Of a DNA stretch of 64,000 nt, positions 1 to 12,543 are shown in pieces (the stretch's first letter is position 1; each line of letters begins with the position of its first letter). This DNA comes from Halichondria panicea. Taxonomy: Eukaryota; Porifera; Demospongiae; Suberitida; Halichondriidae. The notes beneath the pieces were generated by a model that saw only the letters and a program-made list of their open reading frames with translations, had not been told where the DNA came from and made no database searches. Location of the stretch: positions 4,345,502 to 4,409,501 of the forward strand of contig NC_087393.1 in NCBI RefSeq assembly GCF_963675165.1, written 5' to 3'. The position numbers and the translations under genes were made by a program.

Positions 1-775
1 AGATGAATTCCAGCACTCTGTAGGTCAGAGTCGGCCTATATGGAGAAACCTTCTCACTCTCCATAATGTTAGTAGCTTTCTTTGTGAACAGGTGGCTAGT
101 CGTTTCTGATAGTTGTATGAGTGGTTATTTGTGTCCCACACTCGTTTGGCTTAGTGCTAATAGCTCTAAGCTAGAATGTGCATTTAAATAAAATACTCGT
201 TGAGTACATTCCATGTGCTGTTGTCCAGACTACCTTGCATTGAATAAGGCACTGATGCATGTGCTGCTTTTTGTTTATTATGTAATCTTTATTACTTATT
301 ACATAATTCATGGCCTTTTGAGTTGTTAGGCTTGCTTGTGTTATACATGTCAGCAAAATGTTGGCTACATGATCTAGGAATTTGCACCATGGGAATAAGG
401 TGTTGATAACATGGTTGTCACAAGAATTAGGTAAACAGTTTGCTCATGAATATTCATGATTTTCTTATAATGATTTTTGTAAGTGCCATGATAAAAGTTT
501 GAAGCACATAAATGATATGCATCAATCTGTATGACAAGTATCAGTCTTTAAAAGATTTTCTAGTGGAAGCTCTGAGCGATCATCAAGTTATTAGAATCAA
601 CACTAACTAGTAGTCGTTTTAAACTTCCAAAAATACTTCTAGCTGTGTGTTTTTGCTCTTATATGATGCTTCTTGCTTCTTACTATTCTGGAGGGCGGAT
701 CGAAGCGGTTTTTTCTTTCCAGGCCAAGAAACTCTAATACGTAGACTAACTCTACTTAAAATGGTGGTCAGAGCC

Positions 776-1083
776 TAGTTGGGCGTGGCCCGACCGTCCC
801 TGACGGGAGGTCGGGTTACAAGCTTATCTGGGATTTGTCCTGCTGCATTATGTAACACTGCTATGAATATTGTTATTCTCAAGTAGGTGTTAACTGACTT
901 GATGACGTGTAGACCACAGCATACACTGCATGCGGTTTCGTAACTAGATGCAAACGGAAGTGTAACTAAGCACATGAAAAATGCTTCAATCTGATAGGGC
1001 GCCACTATAGTGGCGCTAGAACAAATCCCAGATAGGCTTGCAACCCGACCTCCCGTCAGGGACGGTTCAGCCATGCCCAACTA
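776..1083. mobile_element. 308-bp nonautonomous inverted-repeat element with 9-bp target duplication
   Basis: The ends are inverted repeats of about 60 bp: the left end starts TAGTTGGGC and reads to about 836, and its complement occupies about 1018-1083. Both arms carry the block CCGTCCCTGACGGGAGG. The 9-mer gtcagagcc lies directly outside each end (767-775 and 1084-1092), a perfect target-site duplication. No transposase is encoded. Nine-bp duplications are typical of Mutator-like elements; the superfamily assignment is inference. A second element with the same ends lies at 48354-48738. Confidence 0.9.
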
Positions 1084-1331
1084 GTCAGAGCCAAGGAAAA
1101 CAGCCTCTGTGAGCTTTCAGTACCAAATATCTCTTCGACCCGCCCTGCATATAGTGAAGCTACAGTAGGCTATACCTAAGCTAACTAGTAAAAATGTCTA
1201 TTCGAGCCATGAAATGACTACTGCGTTTCAGCTGGACTTCTAGCTCATTCTAGCTGCTCACGATCACTAGATCTAGCTCATGATTAATTAATGAGCAAAC
1301 AAACAGTTTATCTTAACTGCAATGGCAATCT

Positions 1332-1500
1332 TTGACATCTTTAATTGACTTCTGTACTGTAAACACGAGTTAAAAGCCTATAGAAGCTGTTTGTTGCCGT
1401 TACATTGTAACTGTTGGGCAGTTACAGCTGGAATAGACGTACAAACACACACACAGTCAGCTAAACCATATTCCTCGTACGGCTACGCCTCGAAGGGATA
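1332..1500. repeat. Dispersed repeat, copy 1 (second copy at about 60000-60135)
   Basis: The segment from 'gcctatagaagctgtt' through a short CA run to 'cggctacgcctcga' reappears with scattered mismatches at about 60010-60130. Both copies lie in noncoding DNA in the same orientation. No coding capacity is seen. Confidence 0.7.
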
Positions 1501-1550
1501 CATTGTATTCAATGAAACATTCATACGTATACGTAATTGATCCTATATTA

Positions 1551-1840
1551 CTGCATGCTCGTGCTTGCTTAACCACCCCTCCCTGTACAGGCTCATGTAT
1601 TGATCCTATTACTGCATGCTCGTGCTTGCTTAACCACCCCTCCCTGTACAGGCTCATGTATTGATCCTATTGCTGCATGCTCGTGCTTGCTTAACCACCC
1701 CTCCCTGTACAGGCTCATGTATTGATCCTATATCACTGCATGCTCGTGCTTGCTTAACCACCCCTCCCTGTACAGGCTCATGTATTTATCCTATTGCTGC
1801 ATGCTCGTGCTTGCTTAACCACCCCCTCCCTGTACAGGCT
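1551..1840 (+). repeat. 61-63-bp tandem repeat that carries a splice acceptor, 5 copies
   Basis: Units begin at 1551, 1612, 1673, 1736 and 1797. Each contains a pyrimidine-rich tract followed by TGTACAG and GCTC. Only the fifth unit runs on into coding sequence, where its AG (1836-1837) is the acceptor of the first visible LRRK exon. The four upstream units are near-identical pseudo-acceptors, so the repeat appears to be an expansion of the intron 3' end. Confidence 0.9.
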
Positions 1841-4800
1841 CTGGAGGACCTCATACAGAGGGAGAAGAAGAGACTGGAACGCAGCAGGAGCAAGTTCCCC
1901 GTGCTACAGGCCAGCAGACTCAGGGAGCTCATGGACGAGAGTCGACTCAGCCAGAAGATGGACAGAACTGAGATTGAGAGAGTAAGCTATCATAACTGGT
2001 AACCACATATGATGTTGTTTTTCATCCCGTTGGTAGCTACGTGTGTTTTTTAGCTATGCTCAGCTCCATACTTATAATTATACATTAGCTTATGCCTTTT
2101 TGCTGTTAACGTGCCCCAAGTACATACATTACAATGTGTTTGATAGTTGTGGTCAAGTTACCACATTGTCCTTAGCATGGTAATTAACTGGAAAACAATT
2201 AACCCTTTGATGTGGTCAACTCCCCCCCCAGGCCATCCGGTTTCTGCACGAGTGTGGGGTGCTCCTCTACTACAGTGACTTCCAGACCAAGCTGAGTGAG
2301 CTCTACTTCCTCAACCCCGAGTGGCTGTGTATGCTCATGGCGCAGATTGTCACCATCCCTGAGATCAATCCGTTCATCAGCAAGGAGGGGGTGAGTGGAA
2401 GAGGGTCCATTGTGGTCTCTATAATTATGAGCAGGTTACCCTCTATTACAGCCTGGTTTAAAGTATATCCATAGCTTGAGTGTGTCAGCAAACCACCTCT
2501 TTGTTTTGTTACACCCACTCTTGAGTGTGGCCACAATGTTATTGTGATGTACATACATTGTAGCAATAGCCTGCTGTTGTGTACACATGCATGCACTTGT
2601 ACTCGTGAAGTTTCATGGCTACGCTTAATTAAACTTGTTGTGAATGTGTTTGTGTTGAGTGTAATAATTATATAGTATGTTGACAAAGATTTCAATTTGT
2701 GGCTATAATAAAGCCCACATTCTTTTATCCCTGACTAAAGATCTTCACCCACAGTTGATGAAGAAGACAAACTTGTCTTATGTGCTTAGAGAGCCAAGAT
2801 TCCCAACAGAGTTCCAGCCAGAGTACATCAGACTTCTGGAGAGGTTAGTGTTGTCCTTACGTCAGTGTACCTCAAGAGTGTGTGTCTTACGCACTAAGGC
2901 AGCACATACATGAATGTGCAAAGATAGCCACCTGCTGACAATGCTCTGGAATTAAATGCTTGTTATTTTTTTGCCTCTCCAAAGGAAACACTTGAGACTA
3001 TACATTCAAAGGCCTATTTGTTTGCATGACTATAATATTCAATTTTTGTTTTTGAATGATTTTCGTAATATTTTGTAACCTCTAACTACAAATAACCTCT
3101 GCAGATTTGAAGTTGCCCTGCGGCAGACCCCGGATACTCTCCTGATTCCGTCCCACCTTCCCAAGAGGAAGCCGTCTCAGGGGATTTCCCTGCCCGAGCA
3201 CACCCCCTCATGTGAGCCAGCTACCTACTTAGTGCATTACAATCTCCTTATACTGCATGTAGCCTTCTCAGGCAAAGCTTGCCTACATAACGTTTAGAGT
3301 GACTCGGACTAGTTTGGAGAAGCTGTATACTGTATATTGGGTTTTGAATGTGAGGTTAATCGATTACTGTAGCTTTCAATTGTCTTCTAATGGAGTTCTC
3401 GTTCTAGATATACCATTCCATGCAGTTGTCAGTATAATGCATGCGCAAACTCCCCACATTATTTTGTTGATTAACCCTTAACTCTCCATGCTGTTAATTA
3501 ACCCTTCTCTTTCTTCAGCTCGTATTGTGCGGAGATACAATCTTTGCTACATTCCCCCTGGCTTCTGGCCTCGACTCATCGCCAGGCTCATCACTCTACC
3601 TCTTCTGCCCACCAACGTAGAGGTTAGCTCAGTACAATCTACCACTGACACCTTTTCCCTTCCATTTTTGTTTTTTCTCGTATGTGTATATAACTACTTC
3701 TTTAAATTTCCTTGTGCAACAGGAGGAATCTCCGCCCACTAGAGAGGTGTGGTCTGGTGGTATGTACACGCTTTGGTCTGAGGTAAGACACCTTTCTATC
3801 GCCCCTATTATATTAGCTATTCGTCCCTTGGCACTAGATTGAATCCCCTGATTATGTATACCCGTAAGAGGTGTCCTTGTTTCAGAGAGAGTCCACATTT
3901 TAGTTTTACACAAAGAGCTATGATTCTTTTTTTAACTATAATTATCTCTCTTTCGCTTAGCACTGCTACTTTATTATTGAGTTGGTTACCGGAGAGAAGA
4001 ACATCTTTGACATCATCGTCCCGGCAACCAATGCTGGTACAAGACTGCTCTGCTCCATAGTGGACAATGTGGAGGCTCTCATTGACGAGTGGTTTCCAGG
4101 GTTACGGGAGTTGGACATAGGGACGGGTGCCAGTCTGGTTACACCACTATGTCTCTGCCCACTTTGTCCAGGTGAGAGAGTGTGAGGGGACCTGGGAGCA
4201 TATGTGGCATGGAGAGATTTATTAACAGCTGCACGTCTGTAGCTGTGTAGCCAGCAAATTGTGTGTTGCTCCCTTGAATAGTGGCCACCCTCCTCGGAGG
4301 TTTTGTAAAAGGATTGTTTCAAGAAAGATGGCTAGCCTTCATCGTAGAGTCATTGCATTCATTGCAGAGAGCATTTGTATTTCAAAAAAGATTTCCCCCC
4401 CCTCCCTCCATGCAGATCCCCCTCACTGTTTCCCATTGAGGCAGCTGGTAGAGGTGGCCCTCACGGCAGACGAGGTGGAGTGCCCCTCCCACAAGGGGTG
4501 TGTCCCACTAGAGCAGCTGGTCAGTTCCTTACCTCTATAATGAATTGCAAAATACCAGTTGTGTACTTGTAGTAGATACATATCATAATTATTTGGGAGA
4601 TGACAGAATTTGCCAATTGTGGTCAAATACCATGGATATCCATGGTCCAAGGTCGAAAAATAACAAATTATGATCACATCTATTTTGGATTATTTCAAAG
4701 GTCTCTTTTCAGAAAAATTAATTGTTGAAATTGGATCAATGTGATAATTATGGCTGCTGAAAAATGTTGACCCCCCTCCCTACATCATTTGAAAGGTCTC

Positions 4801-7800
4801 TTTCTAAGCTTCTTCCCCCCCCCCCATTTAATCAATGGTTCGGACAGGTGCTGCCATAACTTGAATTCCGTGGATCCAATTTCAACGATTATATGATTTT
4901 TTGAACGCTTAGAAAGAGACCTTTTAAATGGTACCATCAATGTTGACTATGACCAACCGCTTTATCACCAGCACTATAGTACCGTATACAGGGCTTCAAA
5001 TACTCATTTGCGAATGACACTGTACAACTGATTGTATTCTACGAAAAGCATGCTATTTAAACATGCATGCTCTCTCCTTCGTGAGTCTTTTGTTGCGACC
5101 TATGCATTCATAACCCGGTATATGGTATCACATGCTATTGCATTAATTCCCACAGGCCCCGGACACTGTCATCAGTGACCTCGATCCGTGCTACAAAGTG
5201 TCCCCGGACCAATTTGTCCTCGAGGAAATGTACGTCCACTGGTTATTGTATTTGGACACTACACTCTCTCTACTGTACAAATATTTGCTTATTTTTCACC
5301 AAATTTCTTTCATTAGATTACATGGATGTACATTTTTAATCAAACTATAATAATAATATGTACTTGCATGTCTCAAAGAGTTTTTATTGTCTCTGTTGCT
5401 ACGTATTTGTCCTGCTATCTGATTCACATAGTACAAAGAATGTTCTTGGAAAGGGTGGTTTCGGAGAAGTATACAAAGCAGAGTTCAGAGGTCAAGCTGT
5501 CGCCGTGAAAATATTCTCACAGAAAGTGGCGGCCATAAACAATGCCACACCCAATCACCTCGTACGACAAGAGGTAAGGGGACCTGTTAGAATGTAAGGA
5601 GCATATCAACACTGTTTACTATGTAAACTCCCCCATCTGCTTAGCCAGACACGATTCTTGTGTACTGTATTTTAATACATTCACTGTATAAACACTGCAC
5701 ACAAAAGGCAGGATTTACTCTAATTTTTTTTATTGTGTATGTCCCACTTTGTGTGTATTATTGAGTTTGTATACTCTCACGCAACACACAATAATAATTA
5801 TGATGTGTACTTATTACCCCTTCATTGCCATACCCATGCACAGGTACAAATCCTTAGTCGTATCAAGCACCCGTACATTATCTCAATGGTTGCCGTGACA
5901 CTGAGGCCTAAGGCCATGCTGTTCCTGGAGTTTGCTGAGCTCGGCTCACTTGCCTCCCTCTATCCCTATAGCAACCTGAGCAACACTCTCAAACACAGAA
6001 TTGCCTTTCAGGTATTGTCTCCGTCTCTTGCAAGTGCACATATATACGTACCAATGTGTCAATATAAATACTAAGTGAGCCATATGTACGTACGTAGCTC
6101 TAAATGCTGACCAAGAACAACTATTTCATGTACAAAATAGTTAACCCTAGACAGGACTTTAAAACCCACACTGCACGTGGATGCAGCAAATAAAAGTTAT
6201 CTATCTATCTGCTTTGTAAGTAAACTGCTGACTAAGAAACGGTCGTGAACAATAGTTTAATATCCAGAGGTTTCCCATCAACGACATGAGTGTACCTACC
6301 ACCATACACACGGGTTTTGGCTAGAAAGTAATAGCAAGGGCGTATGAAGAGAAGAGGGCATGCAATGTATACTGTGTATGCGTCGTATTATTGATGAGTC
6401 AGCAGGATATGCTATATTTAGCCCAACTGCCCACTAGGGAATAGAGTAAAAATGAGGCTAGTCTAGAGTATAAAGTACACATGCAATACAAATTCTTTAC
6501 AGACATAAACTCCCGTCCATTTATAATACGATAGATGTAGTTGTATACCCTCTTCTCTTCATGCATACGCCCTTAGTAATAAGGCATAAAAAACCTCAAC
6601 TTTTTTTATTAAGCCTCACAACTACTTGGAGTAACCATAATTATTTTAGTGACTAAAAACAGGGCTGCCAGAAGATATTTGACATTTTGTATGTTTGCAG
6701 GTAGCAGGTGCTCTAGCGTTCCTGCACAAGTGTAATGTGATCTATCGTGACCTGAAGCCGGCCAACGTCCTCATCTTCTCCCTCAGCACAATCGTGAAGG
6801 TACGTTAAACCGTTAGAGCCGCAATATCGTTATACGAAAACAAGGGGATACAAAATACCATACATATGTAATTACGTCCAAAACTGTTTTTATAAATCGA
6901 TCTTAAGTTAATACATAGTCTCTTACCTAGCCTCATGCAAAACAGTCTGGGGAATTTCACTATAATTATTATAGTCACTTATGTCAGCCCCTAACTGATT
7001 CTTTATCTTCTCTTGTTCTTCTCTCTTGGCAGGTGAATGCCAAACTGTCGGATTATGGTATAGCGTGCTTTGCCACTGAGGGTGGTCTCACCCAGAACAT
7101 GGGCACAGCTGGCTACAAGGCCCCAGAACTGCTACTAGCCAGCCACTCATCCATGGCCTATAATGAAAAGGTCAGCCTAATGCTCTGGAATACATATTTT
7201 CCCTTGAATTGACCATTCTATAGTATGTATAAGTGCATAGCATCAAATAAACGATATAGACTAGCATACCATGTGATATAGACTTCCCTAATAACTACTT
7301 TTACAGAACACATCATTTCATGTTGAAATTCTCGTTTTACACTAAAGTTACTACCCCTCTAAGTTGGCCTAAACATAGACCTTTAGTTTTTTCAATCAAT
7401 ACACTTAACTGTTTAGTACGTAAGTTGAAAGTAACAATCTTCCATTCTGCTCTGTGACAGGTGGACATTTATTCGTATGGTCTAATGCTATTTGTGATGA
7501 TGACCAACGGCCATAAACCATTCGAAGAGCTCAGTGCAGGCTTCGAGATCGACAAGTTTATCGTGGAGGTGAGGTGGACTCTTATTTATTGGCTCGTTAG
7601 TACTATAGGCGCATGATTGTACGTAGCAACTTGAAATAGTTATCATTGACGACTATTAGGTTACTTTATCTATTGGATGATTTCAAGTCTAATTGAGGAC
7701 TGTGTATGTATAACATTAACAGTAACGCATCATCAATTGATCTAACCCCCCTGCCCCCCCCCCAATATTGTAGGGCCGTCCAATCAATGACATTGATCAC

Positions 7801-10800
7801 TACGGGTGTCCCCCCTGGCCAGACATGCAGGACCTTATCAACCACTGTCTCCAGTACTCACCCGCTAACCGTCCCTCGGCACAGGAGGTGTTCGATCGAC
7901 TCTGCAGCTCTGAGTTTGTCAGTCTCAAGAGAGCTGTGCAGGTCGAGAGAGACCAAACTATTCAGATGTTTGCGACCAGGGTAAGAGGGAAGGGATTGTT
8001 ACCTGATAGTGGAGTTCAGGGGATGGGGCAAGGGGCTTCCCTTTGTACACTTATTTTGTATTGAGCTACATGCATGCATGTACTGTATAGGTAGCACATG
8101 CATTGCAGTTGGATTAGGTGTATTTTTCTGACAAATTTTAAGTGGCTCAAATCTGTGTACCATTTTTCTACGCTTGAATGTTATGTCAAGTGATACGTTT
8201 TGCTCCCCCCCCTCTTGCAGTGTTTCAAGGAAAGTCAGGGTAGTAAGAGTGTGGAGGTGTGGATGGCCAGTGTTCTGGGTAGCTCTACCATGATCTCCAT
8301 CATGAACCTCTCTGTCAAGAATGCTTCACCTCATGTACGTATGACAGGCTTTGACAGCTGTACACCCTGGTTACCACTGACCCTATACTAGTGCATGGAG
8401 CTACGTATAGTACACGAGAATTCCTATCAAGCATTACGCAGTGACAAAGTTGTCACTCAGACATTTTCATTGCACTTATACTATCAGTGCATAAACAATA
8501 TTTTAAGTCTTAGCTGTACATAATGTAAGTACCTGCATGAATGCATGTGTAAATATGATTATACTTCACAAATTACCCGCTTACTTCCCCTCTCCACACA
8601 CACCCTCTAGGGCATGATGCTTCCTCCTGGTAACGAGATACAGAGCATGATAGCAGTGGAGCAGGTTGTTGTTCTCATGGGGACCACCTCCGGCAATCTG
8701 TTTGTGTACGACGCCAAAGACCGCAAGTTCCGTCACCAGCTGGCCACTTTAGAGGACAGCATCCTCTGTTTGATGTACTTTAGGTGAAGGGTTCTAATTA
8801 TTTTACTCACTATAGTTTGATACCACTTGTATGTACAGTATGTACAGTGTATATATACGTACTATGCACTGTTACTGTAGGAGAAAACGTTTTTATGTGC
8901 CAAACAATGAGTTTTATTTTCAGAAAATTGAAGAGAACTATTGTTAAATCTCGTGAATTAATTTAAAACTGCCACTGATTATGTGTACGTATGTTGTTTC
9001 AGAGTTAAAGTTTAATTGTTTCACAGAGATTCTTCACAGACCATCTACGTGTGTGCAGGTCTAGCCAATGGAAAGCTAGCCTTCTACGACCAGGCTACTA
9101 TCAATGTATGTAACTTAATAATGGTGACCGCTGTTGTGGGAATTAAAAATGTTGTGGTACAACCGATGTTAGCAACTAGGCCTCTTACTTTATACATATA
9201 CTGTATGTAGTACTAATAGGTGATTCAAGGCCTCAAAAGCAACAGCTCAAGTTTCTAAAGCATACCGCCATTGAGGGAAAGTGCTTATACCTACTACACA
9301 TGCATATAATAGTTGTTTCACATTAAAATTTTAGCCACATTGTATTTTACACTTTCTTCATTTTCGTAATACCTGCATGTACGCTCGACAGAAGGCTAAT
9401 GGTCATGCTCGACTGATTGCACTGGGAAGTGGCCCAGTCACCAGTGTTAAGCGGTGTCATGGCCGCCTGTACGCAGCGTGTGGGAGTAACATTGTCGTGT
9501 TGAGGATCAGTGATTGGAGCATGGAACATCGCTGGAGCACTGTGGACTTAGAAAGGTAGGTGTGGTCTACTGTATTCAAGCAGGGCTCAAAAAAGTTTTT
9601 GTAGCCAGCCCCATGTCTTTTTCTTCTCAAGAAGGGAATTTTTCGATGAAAGCAATCACACTTAAGTTTTTGCATATGCAATCTTTACGCTATAGTTATG
9701 AGCACGCTATAGTTTGAGCACTTAAAGTTAGTATATAAAACACGCCCATTTTGGACAAATTTTTAGTTTAGTCGCTATTCGATTTTAACACTCGCACATA
9801 ATAATTTAACATAATAATAATTTTATCTGAGTTGGCTTTATATAGTTTAAGCGTATCACTTGGTATCCATGCTAGCTGCCAAATTTGAACAGCTCTGTCT
9901 CCCACCACACATGCACACACACGCAGTGGCCATATCCGAGGGCTAGAGGTGGGGCAAGATCGTATCTGGACCACCCACATCAAGACGCCCAAGATACAAG
10001 TGTGGGACTTGGAGGACGGCAGACACACGGGCACACTTCACTGTGACGTCATCGTCAACAGCCTGTGAGTAACCATGCAACCAGTGGATTAGGTGCACAC
10101 ACTACTAACAGTTAGTTAACTCTTTTATTCTGAGCTGATACTAAAAGCCTCTTTCATATCTACGAATTATGTAGGCCACCACTATACAGGCATATCATAG
10201 ACACGTTTATGTGCAGTGTTATTGTTAGCTCAATCATGCTGCATTATATATACAGCTAGTGTATAAGTTATTCTTAGTCCACTGTTTAGTAATATCCCCC
10301 TGTATATGATTTTTGCTGTACATGCAAAGACTAAGTTCCTTAGTGTTAAGTATTATAGCCCTTGTAATACATACATCTAGCTCATCCTTCCTACAGCTTA
10401 GCTAAAGACCAAGAAATGGAAGCATCAGATGTACGAGTGACCTCAATACACCTACAACGACCACCCTACTCCACCCTCTGGCTCGGCCTCACCTCAGGTC
10501 ATCTTCTCGTCATTAATGCCTCCTCTCGTATCCCGCTAATGATCACCAAGCGACACGGAGGTGCCATTCGAAGTATTCAGTCTGTGAAGGCCCAGATAGC
10601 GGAGAAACCGGTGCATCTGATACTGACGGCTGGGTTTGGGTTTCTACAGCGACCAGGCTACAGTGCACCCACACGAGGTGAGCATTGCCTTGGTTACGCT
10701 GAATATACCTTGTCCAACATTTTGCGGTAATGTTACCTTACCGTTAACTTTACCGTATGGTAGTAAAGTGTTACGTACAGTCATGCATGCGTACGGGGCA

Positions 10801-10957
10801 CATGTATTGGAATTGAGTTATACTGGTATTGGAATGAATATCTGTCCTTGTAGGCACTCCTGAGTCGTACGGGAACCTGCTGGTATGGGAGAGTATCATG
10901 CCCAGATTGAAACAGCAGTACGATGAGATCAAGCAGGGGATGGAGCCCTACAGATAA
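1838..10957 (+). CDS. LRRK: Leucine-rich repeat kinase (LRRK/Roco), C-terminal 988 codons: COR, kinase, WD40-like
   Basis: Exons: 1838-1981, 2232-2390, 2755-2843, 3105-3211, 3519-3622, 3723-3782, 3961-4171, 4416-4519, 5156-5229, 5432-5573, 5844-6011, 6701-6799, 7033-7170, 7461-7568, 7774-7980, 8221-8334, 8611-8783, 9027-9105, 9392-9555, 9927-10064, 10397-10677, 10854-10957. All junctions are GT-AG and in frame. Fragment residues 1-345 are COR-like, including the CPLCP and later CPSH cysteine motifs seen in LRRK COR-B. The kinase follows: GKGGFG at 357-362, VAVK lysine 377, YRD at 469-471, DYG at 494-496, APE at 517-519. Residues from about 590 form a WD40-like region, and the chain ends in a short helical tail. 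YRD and DYGIA resemble LRRK2 more than LRRK1 (from memory). Known LRRKs are large cytosolic GTPase-kinases acting on membrane and cytoskeletal traffic. The ROC GTPase and LRRs are not in the window, so this is a partial gene. Confidence 0.93.
4688..4935. mobile_element. Inverted-repeat element (MITE-like) in a LRRK intron
   Basis: Arms of about 75-90 bp (about 4688-4760 and 4845-4935) are imperfect complements; both contain AAAGGTCTCTTT and GTTGAAATTGGATC. An extra copy of the terminal block 'gaaaggtctctttctaagc' occurs at about 4791. It has no coding capacity and sits in the intron between exons 4416-4519 and 5156-5229. Confidence 0.75.
6340..6580. mobile_element. Inverted-repeat element (MITE-like) in a LRRK intron
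   Basis: The block AAGGGCGTATGAAGAGAAGA near 6346 is matched by its complement (with a 4-base insertion) near 6550-6577. The roughly 235-bp interval has no reading frame. It lies in the intron between exons 5844-6011 and 6701-6799. Confidence 0.65.
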
Positions 10958-10974
10958 CACAGGACCACCTACAA

Positions 10975-11215
10975 ATATTATAGCAGGACTGACTTATCAC
11001 TTAAAATTAAATAATAATTGTGTTCCGTTTGTGATTTTATATTTCTAAGTCTTTTTATTCTGTAGTTTCAAGCCAATTAATGATGGAGAAGTCTTTGTAT
11101 AATATTATTGCATCCAAAATGCAGATTTCGAGAACATAATAATAATTATGAAACGTTGGTGCCAGCAATATCCAACTATGAGACAGCTGTAGTACCCTTC
11201 TAGTTTGTGTGCCTT
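10975..11215. repeat. LRRK 3' flank, copy 1 of a direct duplication
   Basis: The sequence just after the LRRK stop (from 'gactgacttatcactta' to 'gacagctgtagtaccc') recurs in the same orientation at about 14205-14405. Shared blocks include 'tgttccgt', 'gtgattttat', 'aatgatggag', 'cgagaaca' and 'gccagcaatat'/'gccggcaatat'. It probably includes the LRRK 3' UTR. Confidence 0.75.
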
Positions 11216-11533
11216 GAAACCACGCCCTATATACGCATAACCTCAGGAGTGCACAAGACGTATGAGCGAGCACGTCATAGCAAGACCACATGGAGAAATT
11301 CACAAATTTAATACAGCATCGTTGGGGAATACTCTCACAAAAATTAATGTATATACTAATAGCAACTGCATAACGCATAGACTAATACTACACATAGACT
11401 AATATATACTAATAATCATGTTTCCTTGCAGACTATATACGACGTAAAAAACTTTGAAGTAAATCGTCATCCAGTGCACCTATAAGGAAAGGACTCATAT
11501 TAACGTAGGCTATGCGATTATATAATTACTCAC

Positions 11534-12543
11534 CATCATTCATAAGGAAACGAATGAAATCATCTTCAACGAGTTCAGGATATACAGTGCCCAAGAGGAT
11601 TCCAAGTTGGAGCCAGTCAATCTGGTCACATTTCCAACCTAAATGTGCTATATTTAAACCTTTGGGATCATGCAATAATCTCAGAATACTCACTATGTAC
11701 TAACGATGTTGTATACCACACCCCCTTTTCACGAATTACAGGTGGTGGGCTATAGAGTTTGAACACGTAGAAGCACACGTCATCTTGCATAAAGATTTCC
11801 CGAGAGGGAAATCCGAGTCCAGGATAGGAAACTACGTTTAATAAGTGGAGAACCTGGCAAGAGTTGTCTGAGTACCAAATCGCGCAACCGGGAATCCTCT
11901 ACTTGCATCATTGGTTTTTTGTAGACTACATGTTCATTCGGAGATAAAATTATCACAGACTGTCCAGAATCTATTTGTTTTCCAGATGAAAATTTGTCGT
12001 TCAAATAAATAGGAGACAGTGGATAATTAAATGTTGGCCAATCACTCACCCTTGAATTTTCCCAATAGATCTACATGTACCTTTTGTTTTGTAAATAAAC
12101 AGCTTGGAGTCTTGGGACGACATCGGCTATATTGAGGGAAGTATGGGTCTCAACGAATTTGAAAATTGTATTAGACCATTTTACTTGAACTTCCACCACA
12201 CATTGACTGCTCTTATTTGGAAAGTAAAATCTATTAAGGGCATAGATTTCTTCACCACCGATCCGATTTCTGAGTGATGCTAGACTTTTAGAAAGATATA
12301 CTGCTAGTTGTAAAGTGGTGGCATACCAACTGCTGGTTGATTCCAGTTCGCATATAAATATGGTGGTACATGCCTTAACGCTCTCTCAATATAATCATTC
12401 GAAACTATGGGCAACAAGGATGAGGCGCTCAATCGGCTTACACTTGTTACAAAGGGTTTTACTGCGTAATCACCTTTGGGTCTACCGTAGCCTCTTTGAC
12501 CATACGTCTTCCATGTTGGGATGTTGGACCATTCATCTGCCAT
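11534..12543 (-). pseudogene. Decayed gene for an unrecognised protein
   Basis: Read on the minus strand from an ATG at 12543 (MADEWSNIP...), a coding-like sequence continues for about 300 residues but switches frame near 12340, meets an in-frame TAG near 12074, switches frame again near 11835, and then reads FMQDDVCFYVFKLYSPPPV. A final open block (GWKCDQIDWLQLGILLG) near 11560-11640 ends at a clean GTGAGT donor at 11533-11528. The amino-acid texture (rich in W, Y, P and D, low in repeats) looks like real protein, not noise. I do not recognise the family. It may be an inactivated host gene or part of a mobile element; a heavily spliced intact gene cannot be excluded. Confidence 0.45.

Larger units (their letters stand above)
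1..1550. other. No coding exon seen; probable intron upstream of the first visible LRRK exon
   Basis: No open frame here is convincing on either strand. The stretch holds one inverted-repeat element (776-1083) and the start of a dispersed repeat (about 1332-1500). Because the first visible LRRK exon begins in mid-protein at 1838, this is most simply read as part of a long intron, with ROC and LRR exons further upstream. Confidence 0.5.

Noticed and set aside
775..1080. 101-codon open frame on the minus strand
   Set aside because: It exactly covers an inverted-repeat element with target duplication and has no protein-like motif.
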